Assembly (NCBI GenBank): GCA_023014365.1
Contig: JAEBUN010000006.1
Location: 186,001-250,000 of the forward strand
DNA length: 64,000 bases
Origin: Lepiota brunneoincarnata
Lineage: Eukaryota > Basidiomycota > Agaricomycetes > Agaricales > Agaricaceae
Reading direction: 5' to 3'
The position numbers were made by a program, and so were the translations under genes. Shown one piece after another: positions 23,986 to 35,759 of the stretch. Each line of letters begins with the position of its first letter. The first letter of the stretch is position 1. The notes beneath the pieces are model-generated. The model saw only the letters and a list, made by a program, of their open reading frames with translations, was not told the DNA's origin and made no database searches.

Positions 23986-24495
23986 TCATATGCCCAGTTC
24001 CATAGGGGCAGCCTGACCATATTGTAGGGACTTGACCGCGGGAAAGACGTGACATGGCGTGACATACTCCATTTTACCAAAAGTCACCCATCGAGCTTTA
24101 CACCGAGTCAAGGAGTCGAGGTCTTTATTCTGCTCTGTGTTGTCCACTACTTTCTTCACTTCCTGATACTTGGCTAAAATATCTACAATGTCTGGAGCAG
24201 CAGCATCAGCGGGGGCTTCCAAGTTCCAAGCATTCATGAACCATCCAGCAGGTTCGTGGACAGGTGTTCTCGGGTGAACAAGGCATACTCACTTCATATA
24301 CCCAGGTCCTAAGACGGTGTTTTTCTGGGCCCCGTTGATGAAATGGTGCTTGGTTGGCGCTGGGCTGAAGGACTTGACACGGCCAGCTGACAAGCTGAGC
24401 GCTTCGCAAAACCTTGGTAACTTGTTCATTCCAACATAATTAACCATATTGAATTTTTTTTGTGTCTGTTCAGCTCTAGCTGCAACAGGATTCAT
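23986..24495 (-). CDS. Unknown short gene or gene fragment
   Basis: Two open blocks on the minus strand. The upstream one (24495-24289) contains MNPVAARAEQTQKKFNM and KHHFINGAQKNTVLGPGYMK. The downstream one (24237-23986) contains NAWNLEAPADAAAPDIVDIL and KYQEVKKVVDN, and ends PMELGI. The composition looks protein-like, and a donor-like GTGAGT follows GGGTATATGAA near 24294, but I could not find a splice acceptor that joins the two blocks cleanly. It may be a real two-exon gene, a remnant, or two chance ORFs. No family is recognised. Confidence 0.3.
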
Positions 24496-24840
24496 CTGGG
24501 TACGATACTCGCTTGTGATTATACCAGTGAACTACAGTCTGGCAGCCGTACGTTTTTTAAAATCTGCCTGACAATCATGCTTACGGTTAGTCCAGGTCAA
24601 CTTCTTCGTCGGCTTGTCTGGTCTCACTCAACTTGGTCGGATCGCTCGGTAAGTAGTTAATCGCATGTACTTGAACCTCATCAAGCTGATGGATATCAAA
24701 GCCATCAGTACAACAACCCTGAGGCTACCAAGCCAACTTAATACCTGGCTTCCTGTCGTCCTTCTAAGATAATTAAAACGGAAATATCAAGACGCAGTCG
24801 GACTACATAAATTTGGCTATAGACGAACCTGCACTCGGGA
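24496..24840. other. Intergenic, no gene seen
   Basis: Short gap before the APQ12-like gene's 3' end; nothing supported. Confidence 0.4.
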
Positions 24841-25599
24841 CTATCTTGAACGCGATTTACTACTCGCCCTACTCTGCGTCCGGCCACGCCCCCTTTTGGA
24901 GTCTTCTGCTCCTGATTGACCCTCGACGCCATCCATCATATTTTTCACCCCTGTCCACCATGAATCATCTCCAAACACTCGCCCCGTCGCACCAATCAGA
25001 TCGTTGATCATTTTTTCGACAATTGAGGTTTCACCCTCTGCAGATTGATCCCCATTGTATTGCCACTCTCTGTGGCGATCAAAAGACTCCCATGGCTTGG
25101 GTCTTTTGGTAGATTTGCTGTGTGATTGTGAAGGCCATGTGCGTGCCCTGCGTTCACTGCCAGCATCACTGCGCCCCGGCCCACTTATCATGTCCAGTGC
25201 TATGTTACCAACATAAGAAATGAGTCCAGTATTCGTCAACCCGCTAACTTGAGCCTGGGTTACTCCGATATACCAACTAATGCCGGCAGCGAGAGCGCCC
25301 AGGATAATTGTCCACTTCATAAACCAAAAGCTGGTTCGGATCATCCATGAAGTGGTTCGGTAGAGGCCAGCAAGCGCAAGATAGGCAGCGAGGAGGCTTA
25401 TTAGCGGTGGTAATACCGTCTGAGCATCCCACTCCAGCGGGTTTTTTGACAGGAGTGAGGCAGCAAGAGTTATGAGTGCGGATATAAGGGCAAGGCAATG
25501 AGACAAGATGTTGATGATCAGGGAATATAGGGGAGATGGGAGGGTCTCTGCGAGGTATGTGAGGACAGGATCGAAGATTTCCGGGAGCTCGAAGTCCAT
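24841..25599 (-). CDS. APQ12-like nuclear envelope/ER membrane protein
   Basis: Single-exon gene, 252 residues. The N-terminus carries several hydrophobic helices: PLYSLIINILSHCLALISAL (about residues 22-41), VLPPLISLLAAYLALAGLY and FWFMKWTIILGALAAGISWY. A hydrophilic tail follows with an amphipathic stretch (VEKMINDLIGATGRVFGDDS) and a basic end (GRGRTQSRASSKSRSR). This layout (multiple TMs, FWFMKW motif, amphipathic tail) matches basidiomycete Apq12-like proteins, which sense membrane fluidity and support nuclear pore assembly. The assignment is by overall pattern, not by a diagnostic motif. Confidence 0.6.
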   Translation of the reverse strand: MDFELPEIFDPVLTYLAETLPSPLYSLIINILSHCLALISALITLAASLLSKNPLEWDAQTVLPPLISLLAAYLALAGLYRTTSWMIRTSFWFMKWTIILGALAAGISWYIGVTQAQVSGLTNTGLISYVGNIALDMISGPGRSDAGSERRARTWPSQSHSKSTKRPKPWESFDRHREWQYNGDQSAEGETSIVEKMINDLIGATGRVFGDDSWWTGVKNMMDGVEGQSGAEDSKRGRGRTQSRASSKSRSR

Positions 25600-26273
25600 G
25601 GTGACTATGGGTGGATGTCGTGGTCCACGTCGGTCGTAGTGCCTACACAGCTCAGCCTGTTCTCGTCAGAGTGCATCACGTGTTTCCGGATGTTATCCTC
25701 TGCTTACCCTTGTTGTGGTCCTCGGTGGCATGGGGCTTACCTCGGAGGAGTTTGTTTGACGGGTGGCAAAACATTGTCAAACTCTTCCTTCCGGAAGCAT
25801 CGTTGCAGTATTTGGTAAGTGTTTGTGCTACCCCCTTCTGGTCAGCTAATTTCCTGATTAACGCTGTGTGGTTGATCATCAATTCCAGTTTCCGAGGTGA
25901 CCACAGGGTGACACCCCCGTCAAAATAGTGACATGGTCACAGACTCGGGAGTTTTCCGTGGTCTTGGCCTTCCAGATGCCTGATATGGTGTCTTGAAACT
26001 GGGGTCCATTCATCTTTGGCCAATCGGAAAGGCCCGGCGGTGCGGCTCCAGCCGAGACTCGGTGGCATCGTTCCTCTTTTGGTATCAGGTTCACGACAAG
26101 TCGAAGGATACCAATAAATTCAATCCCAGAGACCGAAATCAATAAAGGCAAACAAATTGCCTATAAGTTTCCCCAAGGAAGAGTCCCAATACCAAATCCC
26201 ACTTTGGCCCCCTTATTCACCTGCGCTTCCCGCCAGCACTCGTCCTCCTCCTCACCCACTTTAAATAATCAGA
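25600..26273. other. Divergent intergenic region, no gene seen
   Basis: About 670 bases between APQ12-like (-) and the small CxxC protein (+), which are transcribed apart, so it likely holds both promoters. ORFs at 25611-25928 and 25879-26151 have no recognisable content. Confidence 0.5.
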
Positions 26274-26959
26274 ATGGCTATCAAGCGCAAATTCGAGGTT
26301 GAGGCCGACGACGCCTTCCCTATTGTCCGTATATTTGTACCCGACCTGTTTCTAGGCGCCCAATACTGATGCTGGACGCTCTATTACCAGTCTAAAAAAC
26401 AATTGAAACTTGTTCCCTTCCCGAACATCGAACCTGACAACGATGTCGCAATGTCGGAGGCTGAACCTCTGTACCCCGACATGCACCATATGCGGCTTCC
26501 ATCAGATGCCAGCTCTACGTCGTCCAATGCATCCAACTCCCCCGTTATCGAGTCGCGTACGTTTTCAGCGCTATTCATTCTGGCGAGTTGTTAAGAATTT
26601 GGATACAGCACCCTATCCCTCCTTTGACATCTATCCCTTGCCGTTCTTCAACAATGATGGCAGTGTAAACCCCTACTCTCATAGTTACTCACATTATGCG
26701 ACTCAGTCACAAAATATTGGACTTCTGCAACCATCGAATTCTTTCCGCCACCATGGGTAGGTCTTTTCGTTGAAACGGGAAACAGAATTCGGCTGTATGC
26801 TTATCATCTCGTCCCTTGTCTCTGCATTCGATATCCAGAACTGGTTGCTCCCAAATCCCGAAGCTTCGTGTTGCCTGTGCCTCTGGACCTAGCGGCCACC
26901 GGACCATGTGGAGTTTCTGTGAACAATGCGGTGCTATATCGATGGTCGAAAACGACTGA
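26274..26959 (+). CDS. Small conserved hypothetical protein with C-terminal Cys motif
   Basis: Multi-exon small gene. It starts MAIKRKFEVEADDAFPIV, then KKQLKLVPFPNIEPDNDVAM, a Ser/Asn-rich block (SDASSTSSNASNSPV), a Tyr/Pro/Ser-rich block (PSFDIYPLPFFNNDG), and a final exon from about 26845 joined after HHG, reading CSQIPKLRVACASGPSGHR then SFCEQCGAISMVEND-stop. The basic N-terminus and the single C-E-Q-C pair suggest a nuclear protein with a small metal site or redox pair, but this is inference. I know similar short proteins from Agaricomycetes without assigned function. Confidence 0.6.
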
Positions 26960-28134
26960 AACCCGAAGTATTGGTCGAGTCCTGAACTCAAGTATCCGCT
27001 GCTCGACTTTCTCATTGCTCTGACTTCAGCCTGCTTTGCTCCACTTGACTATCATTATTCCTATTCCATCCCTCCACTTCCCCTTCCACTTATTTTAACA
27101 GGAACCGTGTTGAAACACAAATTGTCACAGACGCCTCGACTCCAGCTGGAATTTTACGCGTCATTCCGACCTTAGCCAACGCCATACTTACCGACATCTC
27201 GACTCGACTCGACTCTTCGATTCATCTTCTATCTGGCGACACATTGTTTCACGGCTAACACCTTTTGGACTACCGTCTCCCCAATTTTTTCTTTCCCAAC
27301 ATAAGTCGAGTCGCCAACGGACGGTCACTAAAATCTGCCTTGTGCTCTCCTGACCCAACACCTGTTATAGTCTGTCAATGGGTTTACCTATGTCGCATGT
27401 AACAATATCATTCTTGTCATTCGAAGTCTTGTTGTGAATATTGAGGTCCCTAACCTCCAACTCCAACTTTGAGAATTGGGCGCCGAAGGGGCGGAAGATA
27501 GTTGCGACTCGCATCATCACCAGGCCATGAGACCGCCCAACCAAGGGAGCACGAGACCACGCCTATTAGGAGTTGAGATCAACAGATCTCCGCTCCCAAA
27601 GAATGATATCTCATCCGGCGCTTTATAAAGTTTTTCAAATGCAAGACTGCCGGAGTTGTTCACGTGATGCCGTGCCGCACGGAATTCAAACACCATAACC
27701 GAAGAGACTACTTATGTCCTAGCGATGGGAAGTATCCTGGGGGGGGGGGGGGGGGGGCAACCCACAAGGGCAATCTAAACTATGCACATCACCTGTACTG
27801 CAGAAGTGGGTCTCAACCCTAGCGACGCATTTCGGGTCAACTTGACCGTGGTCGTCTGCAGAACGCTCCAAAGGTTCCCGATGGACTAATCCGTTTGTAA
27901 GTATTCCTTCTCACGACAAGAGCTCACGGTGGGAAGATATATGACATTAGCTCCACAGAACTGGCCAGTATTGCGCCAGTATCAGCTTCCTAGTCCCCGT
28001 CAAGAGCGGTCCATTTTTATCATCACCTCATTCTCGCGTACGGGCTATGGGCGACAATTTAAAAGGAGCGGTATGTGTCACGTAGACTCCGCCCTGTCGC
28101 CTGGCACTCACCAGCTTTGACCCCTCTTGCAACC
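26960..28134. other. 1.2-kb intergenic region with a 19-base G run
   Basis: Upstream region of the first sugar porter. It has CT-rich stretches, no supported ORF, and a run of 19 G at 27739-27757. It likely holds the porter promoter. Confidence 0.55.
27739..27757. repeat. G homopolymer, 19 bases
   Basis: Uninterrupted G run in the intergenic region; its length may be inexact because homopolymers are error-prone. Confidence 0.9.
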
Positions 28135-30664
28135 ATGTCCTCAGACGACGTCCGCAAGGATTCCGGGAGCCTTGAAGGACAGGATGAAAAGCCGAATATC
28201 ATAAATAATGTCAGCGCTAGGCAAGTGGAGTCTTTCGTTTCACCGCAGACGCCTAGAGCTGATCTGCTCCAACCTCGTGCAGGATCCAAAATCCTCTTTA
28301 TGGGATCCCACGGGAAAAGCTGTTATCCCAGGTCCAGGACTTTGCTCGAGAGAGGGGGATGGAGGACAAAACAGCTTTGCTGCAGAAGGGGGCCCTGATT
28401 GCACAGAACCCATCGCACTATGAAACGATCCCGGAGCTCGAAGAAGACGACAAGGAAGTCATTCGTCGTGAGATTACCCGTAAGTCTCCCCAAGCACTCT
28501 CGGCCGTATCTTGATCTTGATGTCATCTCTGTGTAGACAAATGGTCCCAACCACGCGATCTGTATTACACGGTGATCTTGTGTTCCATCGCAGCGGCGGT
28601 GCAGTACGTTATGGTTCTCGTCAACGGGTCGGTGTTTCACTCATCCTTTTCGTAGAGGCTGGGATCAGACTGGGTCCAACGGCGCCAATTTATCTTTCCC
28701 AGACGAGCTCGGCATAAGCACGGCCAGCAGTGATCCGAACGCCAGCACCAATCAATGGATCGTTGGTGTCGTCAATGCAGGGCAAGTGTCTATTCTTTTT
28801 TTGTTTCCCAACTGTATATGCCGCTGACACCGCGTAACTTCGTTCTAGACCTTACATTGCATCCTGTTTGATTGGATGTTGGTTAACTGATCCCCTGAAC
28901 AACTTCCTCGGGCGTCGCGGCACAATCTTCATCTCTGGCATATTTTGTACCGTTTCGGTCATCGGCGCTGGGTTTTCCCAAACATGGCCTCAGCTTTTAG
29001 TGAGTCCAGCTCCGACCGTATCAGAAAAGAGTCAAGTCTGAGAACGTAAACGTAGATTTGTCGGTTGCTCCTCGGAATTGGGATGGGTTGCAAAGCATCC
29101 ACAGTCCCAATTTACGCGGCTGAAAATACGCCAGCGAATATACGTGGCGGCCTTGTTATGTCTTGGCAGATGTGGGTGAGTGTCAGGGTTGTCAATAACC
29201 CTGCACGGCAGGTTTACTCACCTGAACGGAGACGGCATTTGGTATATTTTTAGGGTTCTGCGCCAACTTGGCCTTGTATCAGGTTGGAGATATTGCTTGG
29301 CGTTTGCAATTAGGATCTGCTTTCATCCCGGCGGTCCCTCTTGTTGTCGGCATCTATTTCTGTCCCGGTAAGCCGGATGTGAGGCAAAGAAAATCTAACC
29401 CGGCTAATAGCGGATATATAGAGTCTCCTCGTTGGCTGATGAAAAAAGGCCGATACCTTGAAGCCTATGAATCATTTAAGCGCTTGAGGAATACAGAACT
29501 CCAAGCTGCCCGAGATCTTTATTATGTGCATTGCCAGTTACAGGAAGAGTTTGCGGTCATTAGCGGTTCGACTTACGTCTCGAGATTTTTGGAACTGTTC
29601 ACCATTCCTCGTGTACGCCGAGCTACTTTGGCCAGCTTTGTCGTGATGATCGCCCAGCAAATGTGTGGGATCAATATTATTGCCTTCTACTCGTCAACGA
29701 TCTTTGTCGAGGCTGGGTATTCCACGAGGTCTGCGCTCTTGGCCTCCTTTGGGTTTGGACTGGTCAACTGGGTTTTTGCCTTCCCTGCCATCTGGGTAAG
29801 TGGTCGATTGATATTCTCCAGATCCTAGACTCTGACAATACCCAGACTATCGATACGTTCGGAAGACGAAATCTTCTCTTGTTCACTTTTCCAAACATGG
29901 CCTGGACTTTGTTGGCAGCGGGATTCTGCTTCTTGATTCCGATAACAAACCTTGCTCGTGTTCCCTTGGTCGCGCTCTTTGTCTTTATGTTCGCCGGTGA
30001 GTTAAGGGTTTTCATGCGATTATGACATCCCCTGAAACCAACCCCACACAGCCTTTTACTCTCCAGGAGAAGGGCCCGTTCCATACACATACTCTGCTGA
30101 GGTATTCCCGTTGACTCATCGCGAAATGGGAATGTAAGCCTTTGTTTTTACCGCGGTGGTGGATCGAGTCTGAGGCCTTTACAGGTCATGGGCTGTGGCT
30201 ACATGCTTATTCTGGGCATCGGTGTTGTCCCTCACCTTCCCCCGCATGCTAGTTGCGCTTACTCCAACCGGAGGTGAGTATAACTCGGACTTTTCCCAGC
30301 CTTCAATGGAGCATCAATGACCCTATTGTACCCGTTCAGCGTTCGGCTTCTATGCTGGTCTAAACATGGTAGCATTCACGATGATCTTTTTCCTTATGCC
30401 TGAAACGAAACAGCGTACCTTGGAGGTAGGGTGTCTGACTCCCATTCAAACGCCCATTTCTTATGCATCTTTTGCAATCCATAGGAGCTTGATTATGTGT
30501 TCGCTGTACCGACAACCAAGCATATGAATTATCAAGTCACGAAATTCCTGCCGTATTTCATCAAGAGATGGGTGCTTTTCCAAAAGAATGTCAAGCTCGA
30601 GCCCCTGTACGACTTCAGGCAGGTCGAATCGATAACTGTATTTGAGAAGGGTGTTGGCCATTAG
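28135..30664 (+). CDS. Sugar porter (MFS), first of a tandem pair
   Basis: Twelve-helix sugar/polyol transporter of the MFS sugar porter family. The long N-tail reaches [19 protein letters not shown] and [11 protein letters not shown], then helix 1 ends [20 protein letters not shown]. Family motifs follow: [42 protein letters not shown], the TM7 motif [42 protein letters not shown] and the closing [15 protein letters not shown]. Substrate is unknown. More than ten introns; two use GC donors, at 28221-28282 and 28782-28848, both beginning GCAAGT. Both are required to keep the frame (restoring NPLYGIPRE and VVNAGPYIAS). No surplus bases were seen. The gene lies head-to-tail with a diverged paralogue. 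Confidence 0.9.
28221..28282 (+). other. GC-AG intron in sugar porter 1
   Basis: Donor AG|GCAAGT, acceptor CGTGCAG. Exon phase 2 before and matching phase after give the expected NPLYGIPRE; reading through breaks the frame. Confidence 0.7.
28782..28848 (+). other. Second GC-AG intron in sugar porter 1
   Basis: Donor GG|GCAAGT, acceptor TTCTAG. Splicing gives the family-consistent sequence VVNAGPYIASC. Confidence 0.7.
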
Positions 30665-30916
30665 TTTTATGTTGATCACGTGAACATGAATGACAAATTT
30701 GATGAATGATGTCACCATGTAGAGTCGGGCTGAATGCCTTGAAGATAAACATAGATCTGCCTGGCGAAGAACAATGTCTGGAGCCTCATAGCCCTCTTTG
30801 CACCACTCCTATTCCGTTTGGAAGGGGGCTGAACCCATCCCTTGCCTCTTAAAAGACGAAAATGTGGCCAGGAGAACTTTAGCTTCCGCCTCCCCCCCCC
30901 CCCATCCCTTCACGAC
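30665..30916. other. Short intergenic spacer between the two sugar porters
   Basis: About 250 bases with a 12-base C run (30892-30903) just before the start of the second porter. No gene. Confidence 0.6.
30892..30903. repeat. C homopolymer, 12 bases, just upstream of sugar porter 2
   Basis: Lies 14 bases before the start codon at 30917. Confidence 0.85.
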
Positions 30917-33747
30917 ATGGTGCATCCCTCTGATTCAACTCGCCTGGTTGCCGGTGATGTCTCTTTAGACAAGGCAAACGACTCTGCGAACAAACGGGAG
31001 TCTTCTATTTCTTTCATCGAAAACACTAGCACCACCGGGAACGACGACATCGGGAATCTCAACGCAAAACTGGCTAACCCGCTGGCGGGCTTGTCACACG
31101 AACAGTTGATCTCAGACGGTGAACTATTCGCTCACAGACACGGGCTCAAGGAGCTGTCGGAGCTCTTCAAAAAGGGCGCACTGGTGGCTCAGGACCCATT
31201 GGCCTTTGACAACTTACCTCTCCTTACGGAAGAAGATAAGCAGGCCCTGCGCTATGAGATTACCCACAAGTGGCGTCAACCAAAAATGCTCTATTATCTT
31301 GCCATATTGTGTTCAGGTCGGTTCCGTATTCTTCGTCGTTTTCCAAAGGAAACTCACGTCATTGATCACCTTAGTCGCCGCTGCGGTCCAAGGGGTCAGT
31401 ACTTGCGATATTTCATCGCGGAAGCCTCTGATCGTGGTCACTCTAGATGGATGAATCAGTCATCAATGGAGCAAATCTCTTCTTTGCTCCACAATTCGGC
31501 ATCAATCCACGTGGAGGAACCCCCCAGCAGAACTCCAAAAATCAGTGGCTGTTAGGCCTCGTCAATTCTGCGCCTTACGTGAGTGTTGCTACTTGACTGC
31601 CACCGTGTTTTTTCTCAAGCTGTATATTTAGCTGTGCTGTGCGGTATTGGGCTGTTGGCTGACCGAACCAGTATGTGCTGCAGACCTTCCCCCCCCCCCC
31701 CCCTAGAATTTGACCTGACTCCCTATTCCCAGCTGAATCGCTGGTTCGGACGAAGGGGAACCATTTTCATCACAGCTCTCTTCTCCTTCCTTACGTGCAT
31801 TTGGCAAGGATTCACAAATTCGTGGCCCCACCTTTTCGTGGCTCGCTTTGTGCTCGGTATAGGTATTGGCCCGAAGAGCTCCACGGTACCGGTGTATGCC
31901 GCTGAATGTGAGTACGCGCTAAACACTCCCAACACTATGACACACACAACCCTCGCTCCACCACAGGCGCTCCCCCTGCTATACGCGGTGCCCTGGTAAT
32001 GATGTGGTATGTACCAGCTCAATTGTGTACCGTCCAATGGTTTTCACAAGATCTAGGCAAACATGGACGGCCTTTGGTATTATGCTTGGTTTCGTTGCTG
32101 ATCTTGCGTTCTACAAAGTTCCGGACAGGCCTCATGTCCACGGATTGAACTGGCGGCTAATGCTTGCGAGTGTACGTTGTTCTCCACTACAAGGCATCAG
32201 TCAAGCGATAAATCGAATCTTTGACAGGCCGGCATACCTGCTTTATTTGTCGTGGCGCAAGTTTTCTTCTGCCCTGAATCGCCTCGATGGTACATCTCCA
32301 AAGGACGTTATGACAAGGCCTTCCGATCATTGTCCAGATTACGCATGCATCCCCTTCAAGCTGCAAGAGATTTATACTGTCAGCCGAAGCTCCCCTCCTT
32401 TTAAGCGGCATAAGCTAATGATCCCCAAAGACATGCATGTTCTCATTGAGGCGGAAAAGGAAGTGGACAGGGGAAGGAATAAATTCTTAGAATTGTTTAC
32501 GGTCCCTCGCAACCGGCGTGCTACAGTGGCCTCCCTGATCTTGATGTTCATGTGCATTTAATTCTCCCTTCCAAACGGCCAGGACCTGACGTTTACCACA
32601 GGCAACAATTGTAAGGGGCGATGCCCAGCCGGCTAGTGATAACTTACTTACTCGTTTCAATTAGCTGTGGTGTCAACGTTATTGCTTATTATTCGGTGCG
32701 TTTCAACCTGCTTCTAAAACATGGTACTCAGTAAGCTTATACCAAAATTCAGGCGGAAATATTTACAGAAGCCAATTTTTCGCAAATTCAAGCGTTGTTA
32801 GCATCGTTTGGTTTCGGAGCAATCAACTTCATATTCGCATTTCCGGCCATTTATACCATCGACACCTTTGGACGGCGTAATCTCCTGCTCACGACATTCC
32901 CCCTGATGGCGATATTCCTTTTGTTGACTGGGTTTGCCTTGTATGTGATCCTGACATAGCAATGATGCTTGAGCTTAAGGGTTCCCCATTCTTAGCTCGA
33001 TACCACAGTCATCGCAAGCTCATCTGGCAGTGATCGCACTTGGGATATACCTTTTCGGCATGGCCTATTCCCCCGGCGAAGGGCCCGTCCCATTCACGGT
33101 TAATTTGTCGTCCCGATACCCTCACCATCGAATACTAACTATTGTTGCAGTATTCTGCCGAAGCATTCCCTCTTTATGTCCGAGATATTGGAATGAGTCT
33201 TGCTACCGCTACCTTATGGTTCTTGTGAGTCGATCCCCGAGACAACCGACTAAACCACTTATCATGGGCTAGTAATTTTGTGATCTCGATCACGTTTCCC
33301 CCACTTCTTGGTGCATTTAAGCCACAGGGTAAGACATACTTTGGAATTGTTGGATGATCCGTTGACTGGCTGTGACAGGTGCATTCGGCTGGTACGCCGC
33401 TTGGAAGTGAGTCTAGGTTTACCTTTGTACGCTGCAACGCACCTGACGATCTCGCGTGCAGTATCGTCGGATTTTTCGCGGTGTTATTGTTTGTTCCCGA
33501 GACAAAGGCATTATCCCTTGAAGAGCTTGATCAAGGTTTCGGCTCCCTGTTGATCTCGACCGACCCGTCACTAACCTTTACTGCAGTCTTTAGTGTTCCT
33601 ACACGAGTGCACGCGGCCTACCAGATTAAGGCGCTTCCCCATAATATCAAGAAGTATATATTCCGCATGAAGGTGCCGGATTTACCACCACTCTACCGAC
33701 ACGAAGGGCACACAACAGACATGAAATCCGTTGCGCCGATGGCGTAG
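30917..33747 (+). CDS. Sugar porter (MFS), second of the tandem pair
   Basis: Paralogue of the upstream gene with the same order of motifs: [75 protein letters not shown], the TM7 motif [42 protein letters not shown] and [13 protein letters not shown], ending DMKSVAPMA. The two N-tails differ much more than the membrane core. The TM7 motif is assembled from three exons, the middle one only 9 bases (32602-32610). One intron has a 15-base C run (31689-31703) serving as its pyrimidine tract. All joins keep the frame without surplus bases. Substrate unknown. Confidence 0.9.
31689..31703. repeat. C homopolymer, 15 bases, before a 3' splice site
   Basis: Lies inside an intron of the second sugar porter between its donor (after GCWLTEP) and the acceptor before LNRWFGRRG. 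Confidence 0.85.
32602..32610 (+). other. 9-nt microexon of sugar porter 2
   Basis: Exon ATG-TTC-AT ends at a GTGCAT donor; the 9 bases GCAACAATT lie between CCACAG and GTAAGG; the next exon begins CTGTGGTGTC after AATTAG. Joined, they encode M-Q-Q-F-C-G-V, the TM7 motif conserved in the family. Confidence 0.85.
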
Positions 33748-34212
33748 GCCTTCGAGGCGGTAAATCTATGGCTCTCGTGTCTTCCTTGATATCTCCGTGA
33801 TATGTATAGTATTATATGTTCCATGCTATCATAGTACCTTGTATTGTAGTGTGCCTCTGGTACTCGAGTAGTCTTGTAGCGGGAGGCGCTGTCAAAGGAC
33901 AGTATTAAAATAATTTTTTAGGCTTTACGCAAGGTGCATCGTCAGTGCGTCATCGACTGCCCACCAGTGAGTTTGCCTAAGGGCTCCCTCAAAATGATCC
34001 CAGTAGATGACCTGACTTTTTCGCTGGACATTCTACATAAAACGATGCGCACCTGGTCATCGGAACCCATCCCCGACACAAGCTAATGCCTCCCTGAAAG
34101 TTCATAAAGTTCGTTCAGCTGAACACTCTGCGGATTAACAGGCGTGGGAAAAACATCTTGTAGATGTCAATGCACAGCAAAATATGACTGAATTCGGCTT
34201 GTTACCTCGAGA
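33748..34212. other. Intergenic, no gene seen
   Basis: About 465 bases between sugar porter 2 and the WD40 gene, AT-richer than flanking exons. No ORF of note; a 3' UTR and a promoter. Confidence 0.5.
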
Positions 34213-35659
34213 ATGAGCCAGACAACTCTCCTCCAATACGAGGCACCATGTATGTTATTGCTCTGCCTCATCGATTTTGGATATCCCCACCATGTTTACT
34301 AAATCATAGGGCCTGTGCACAGCCTGGACTGGTGCAAGACACCTGCTCCGAGTCAGCAACACCGCAATAAGTCTGCCTTTCGCCTCGGAATCGCATCTTT
34401 CACCGACAACTACCAGAACCATATTGCTGTCGTAGGGCTTCAGGATGAGCACGTGCTCGTCGAGGACGACTTCACCGATTACCCGGATTTTGTGACACTG
34501 GTCGAAACGTACCATGGATATCCAGCCACAAGCCTCCAGTGGCAACCCGCTTCTGCTATAACCCACGCCTGGTCCCAGAAATCTTCCAGTACAGAACTTT
34601 TGGCGACCACTTCGGACGCCCTACGAGTTTGGGAGTACAATAGCGATGGGCCGGCGAATGTATCAAGTTACGTCGGACGTCAATCAAGCAGTTCTGGGCA
34701 TCATGCGCTGACTATGAAGACTGCTCTCTCTGGTGTATGTTAGTCCCTCTGATCGATGAACGATATTTTCAATTTATCCATTTAGCAATCTAAAGTACAG
34801 AGTCAATCGACCGGCGCACCTCTGACCAACTTCTCATGGAATGAAAAATCACCGAGCCTCATCGTTACATCCTCAATCGATACAACCTGCACAGTCTGGA
34901 ACATTGACACATCTACTGCCATCACCCAGCTCATCGCACACGACCGTGAAGTCTACGACGTCGCATGGCTCCCAGGCTCTACTGATATATTCGTCTCCGT
35001 CGGCGCGGATGGTAGTCTTCGAGCGTTCGACCTCCGCGCTCTTGATCACTCAACTATTCTGTACGAAACCCCTGCACCCAAGAACGTACCGGCACCGCCA
35101 TCCTCCCCTTCGGCATCTGCAAGACCTCCGACTTCTCCGCTCCTAAGGATCGCCTTCAATCCCCTGGACTCGAACTACATGTCAACGTTTCACATGGATG
35201 GCTGTGATGTTCAGATTCTCGACATGAGAAGTCCAGGTCAGCCTGTCATGGAACTGAGGGGCCACATTGCTCCGATAAATGCGCTTGGATGGGGTTCAGC
35301 TGATCAACCCTTACTCGCGACGGCTGGTGAGGCTCTTTGTTCCCACATTTTTGCCATAGATCTAAATACATATTATAGCCGATGACTGTCAAGTACTGCT
35401 TTGGGATCTGATGGACCATGCCCAAGGAGGTGCTGTCTCACCCCGGAGCGCAAGTTCACGACTCAACTCTCCACGCCCGGACGCAAAGAAGAAAATCATC
35501 ACAGAACCTGTGATGTGTTATACCGCCGCAGGCCAGGTCACTAATTTGGCTTGGTCACCGCAAATTCAAGGAACGACTCTTCCCAGTGGATTGACTACCA
35601 CCACGGGCGAGTGGGTGGCAATTTGTTCAGGTAAAGGTATGAAGGTACTTAAGGTGTAG
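34213..35659 (+). CDS. WD40 protein, DCAF7/WDR68 (AN11) family
   Basis: Seven-bladed propeller adaptor of the highly conserved DCAF7/WDR68/AN11 family, which binds DYRK kinases and CUL4-DDB1. Start MSQTTLLQYEAPW, then across an intron PVHSLDWCKT. Family sequences seen: FRLGIASFTDNYQNHIAVV, YPATSLQWQP, ELLATTSDALRVW, PLTNFSWNEKSPSLIVTSSI, DTTCTVWNIDT, TQLIAHDREVYDVAW, FVSVGADGSLRAFDLR, LLRIAFNPLDSNYMSTF, INALGWGSADQPLLATA, DDCQVLLWDL and the C-terminal NLAWSPQIQG. The order and spacing match the whole family from start to end. A Ser/Pro-rich insert lies between the last repeats. No frame breaks. Confidence 0.92.
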
Positions 35660-35759
35660 GGAGTTTCTACGATGTGTTCACTAGAGCATTTTTGGCAAAT
35701 TATCTTTGTATATCATGCGTATGTTATACCCGAATACGAGCATCTTTTTGCACATTGTA

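Noticed and set aside
27739..27757. G run as a G-quadruplex regulatory element
   Set aside because: A plain homopolymer of uncertain length; nothing in its surroundings supports a specific role.
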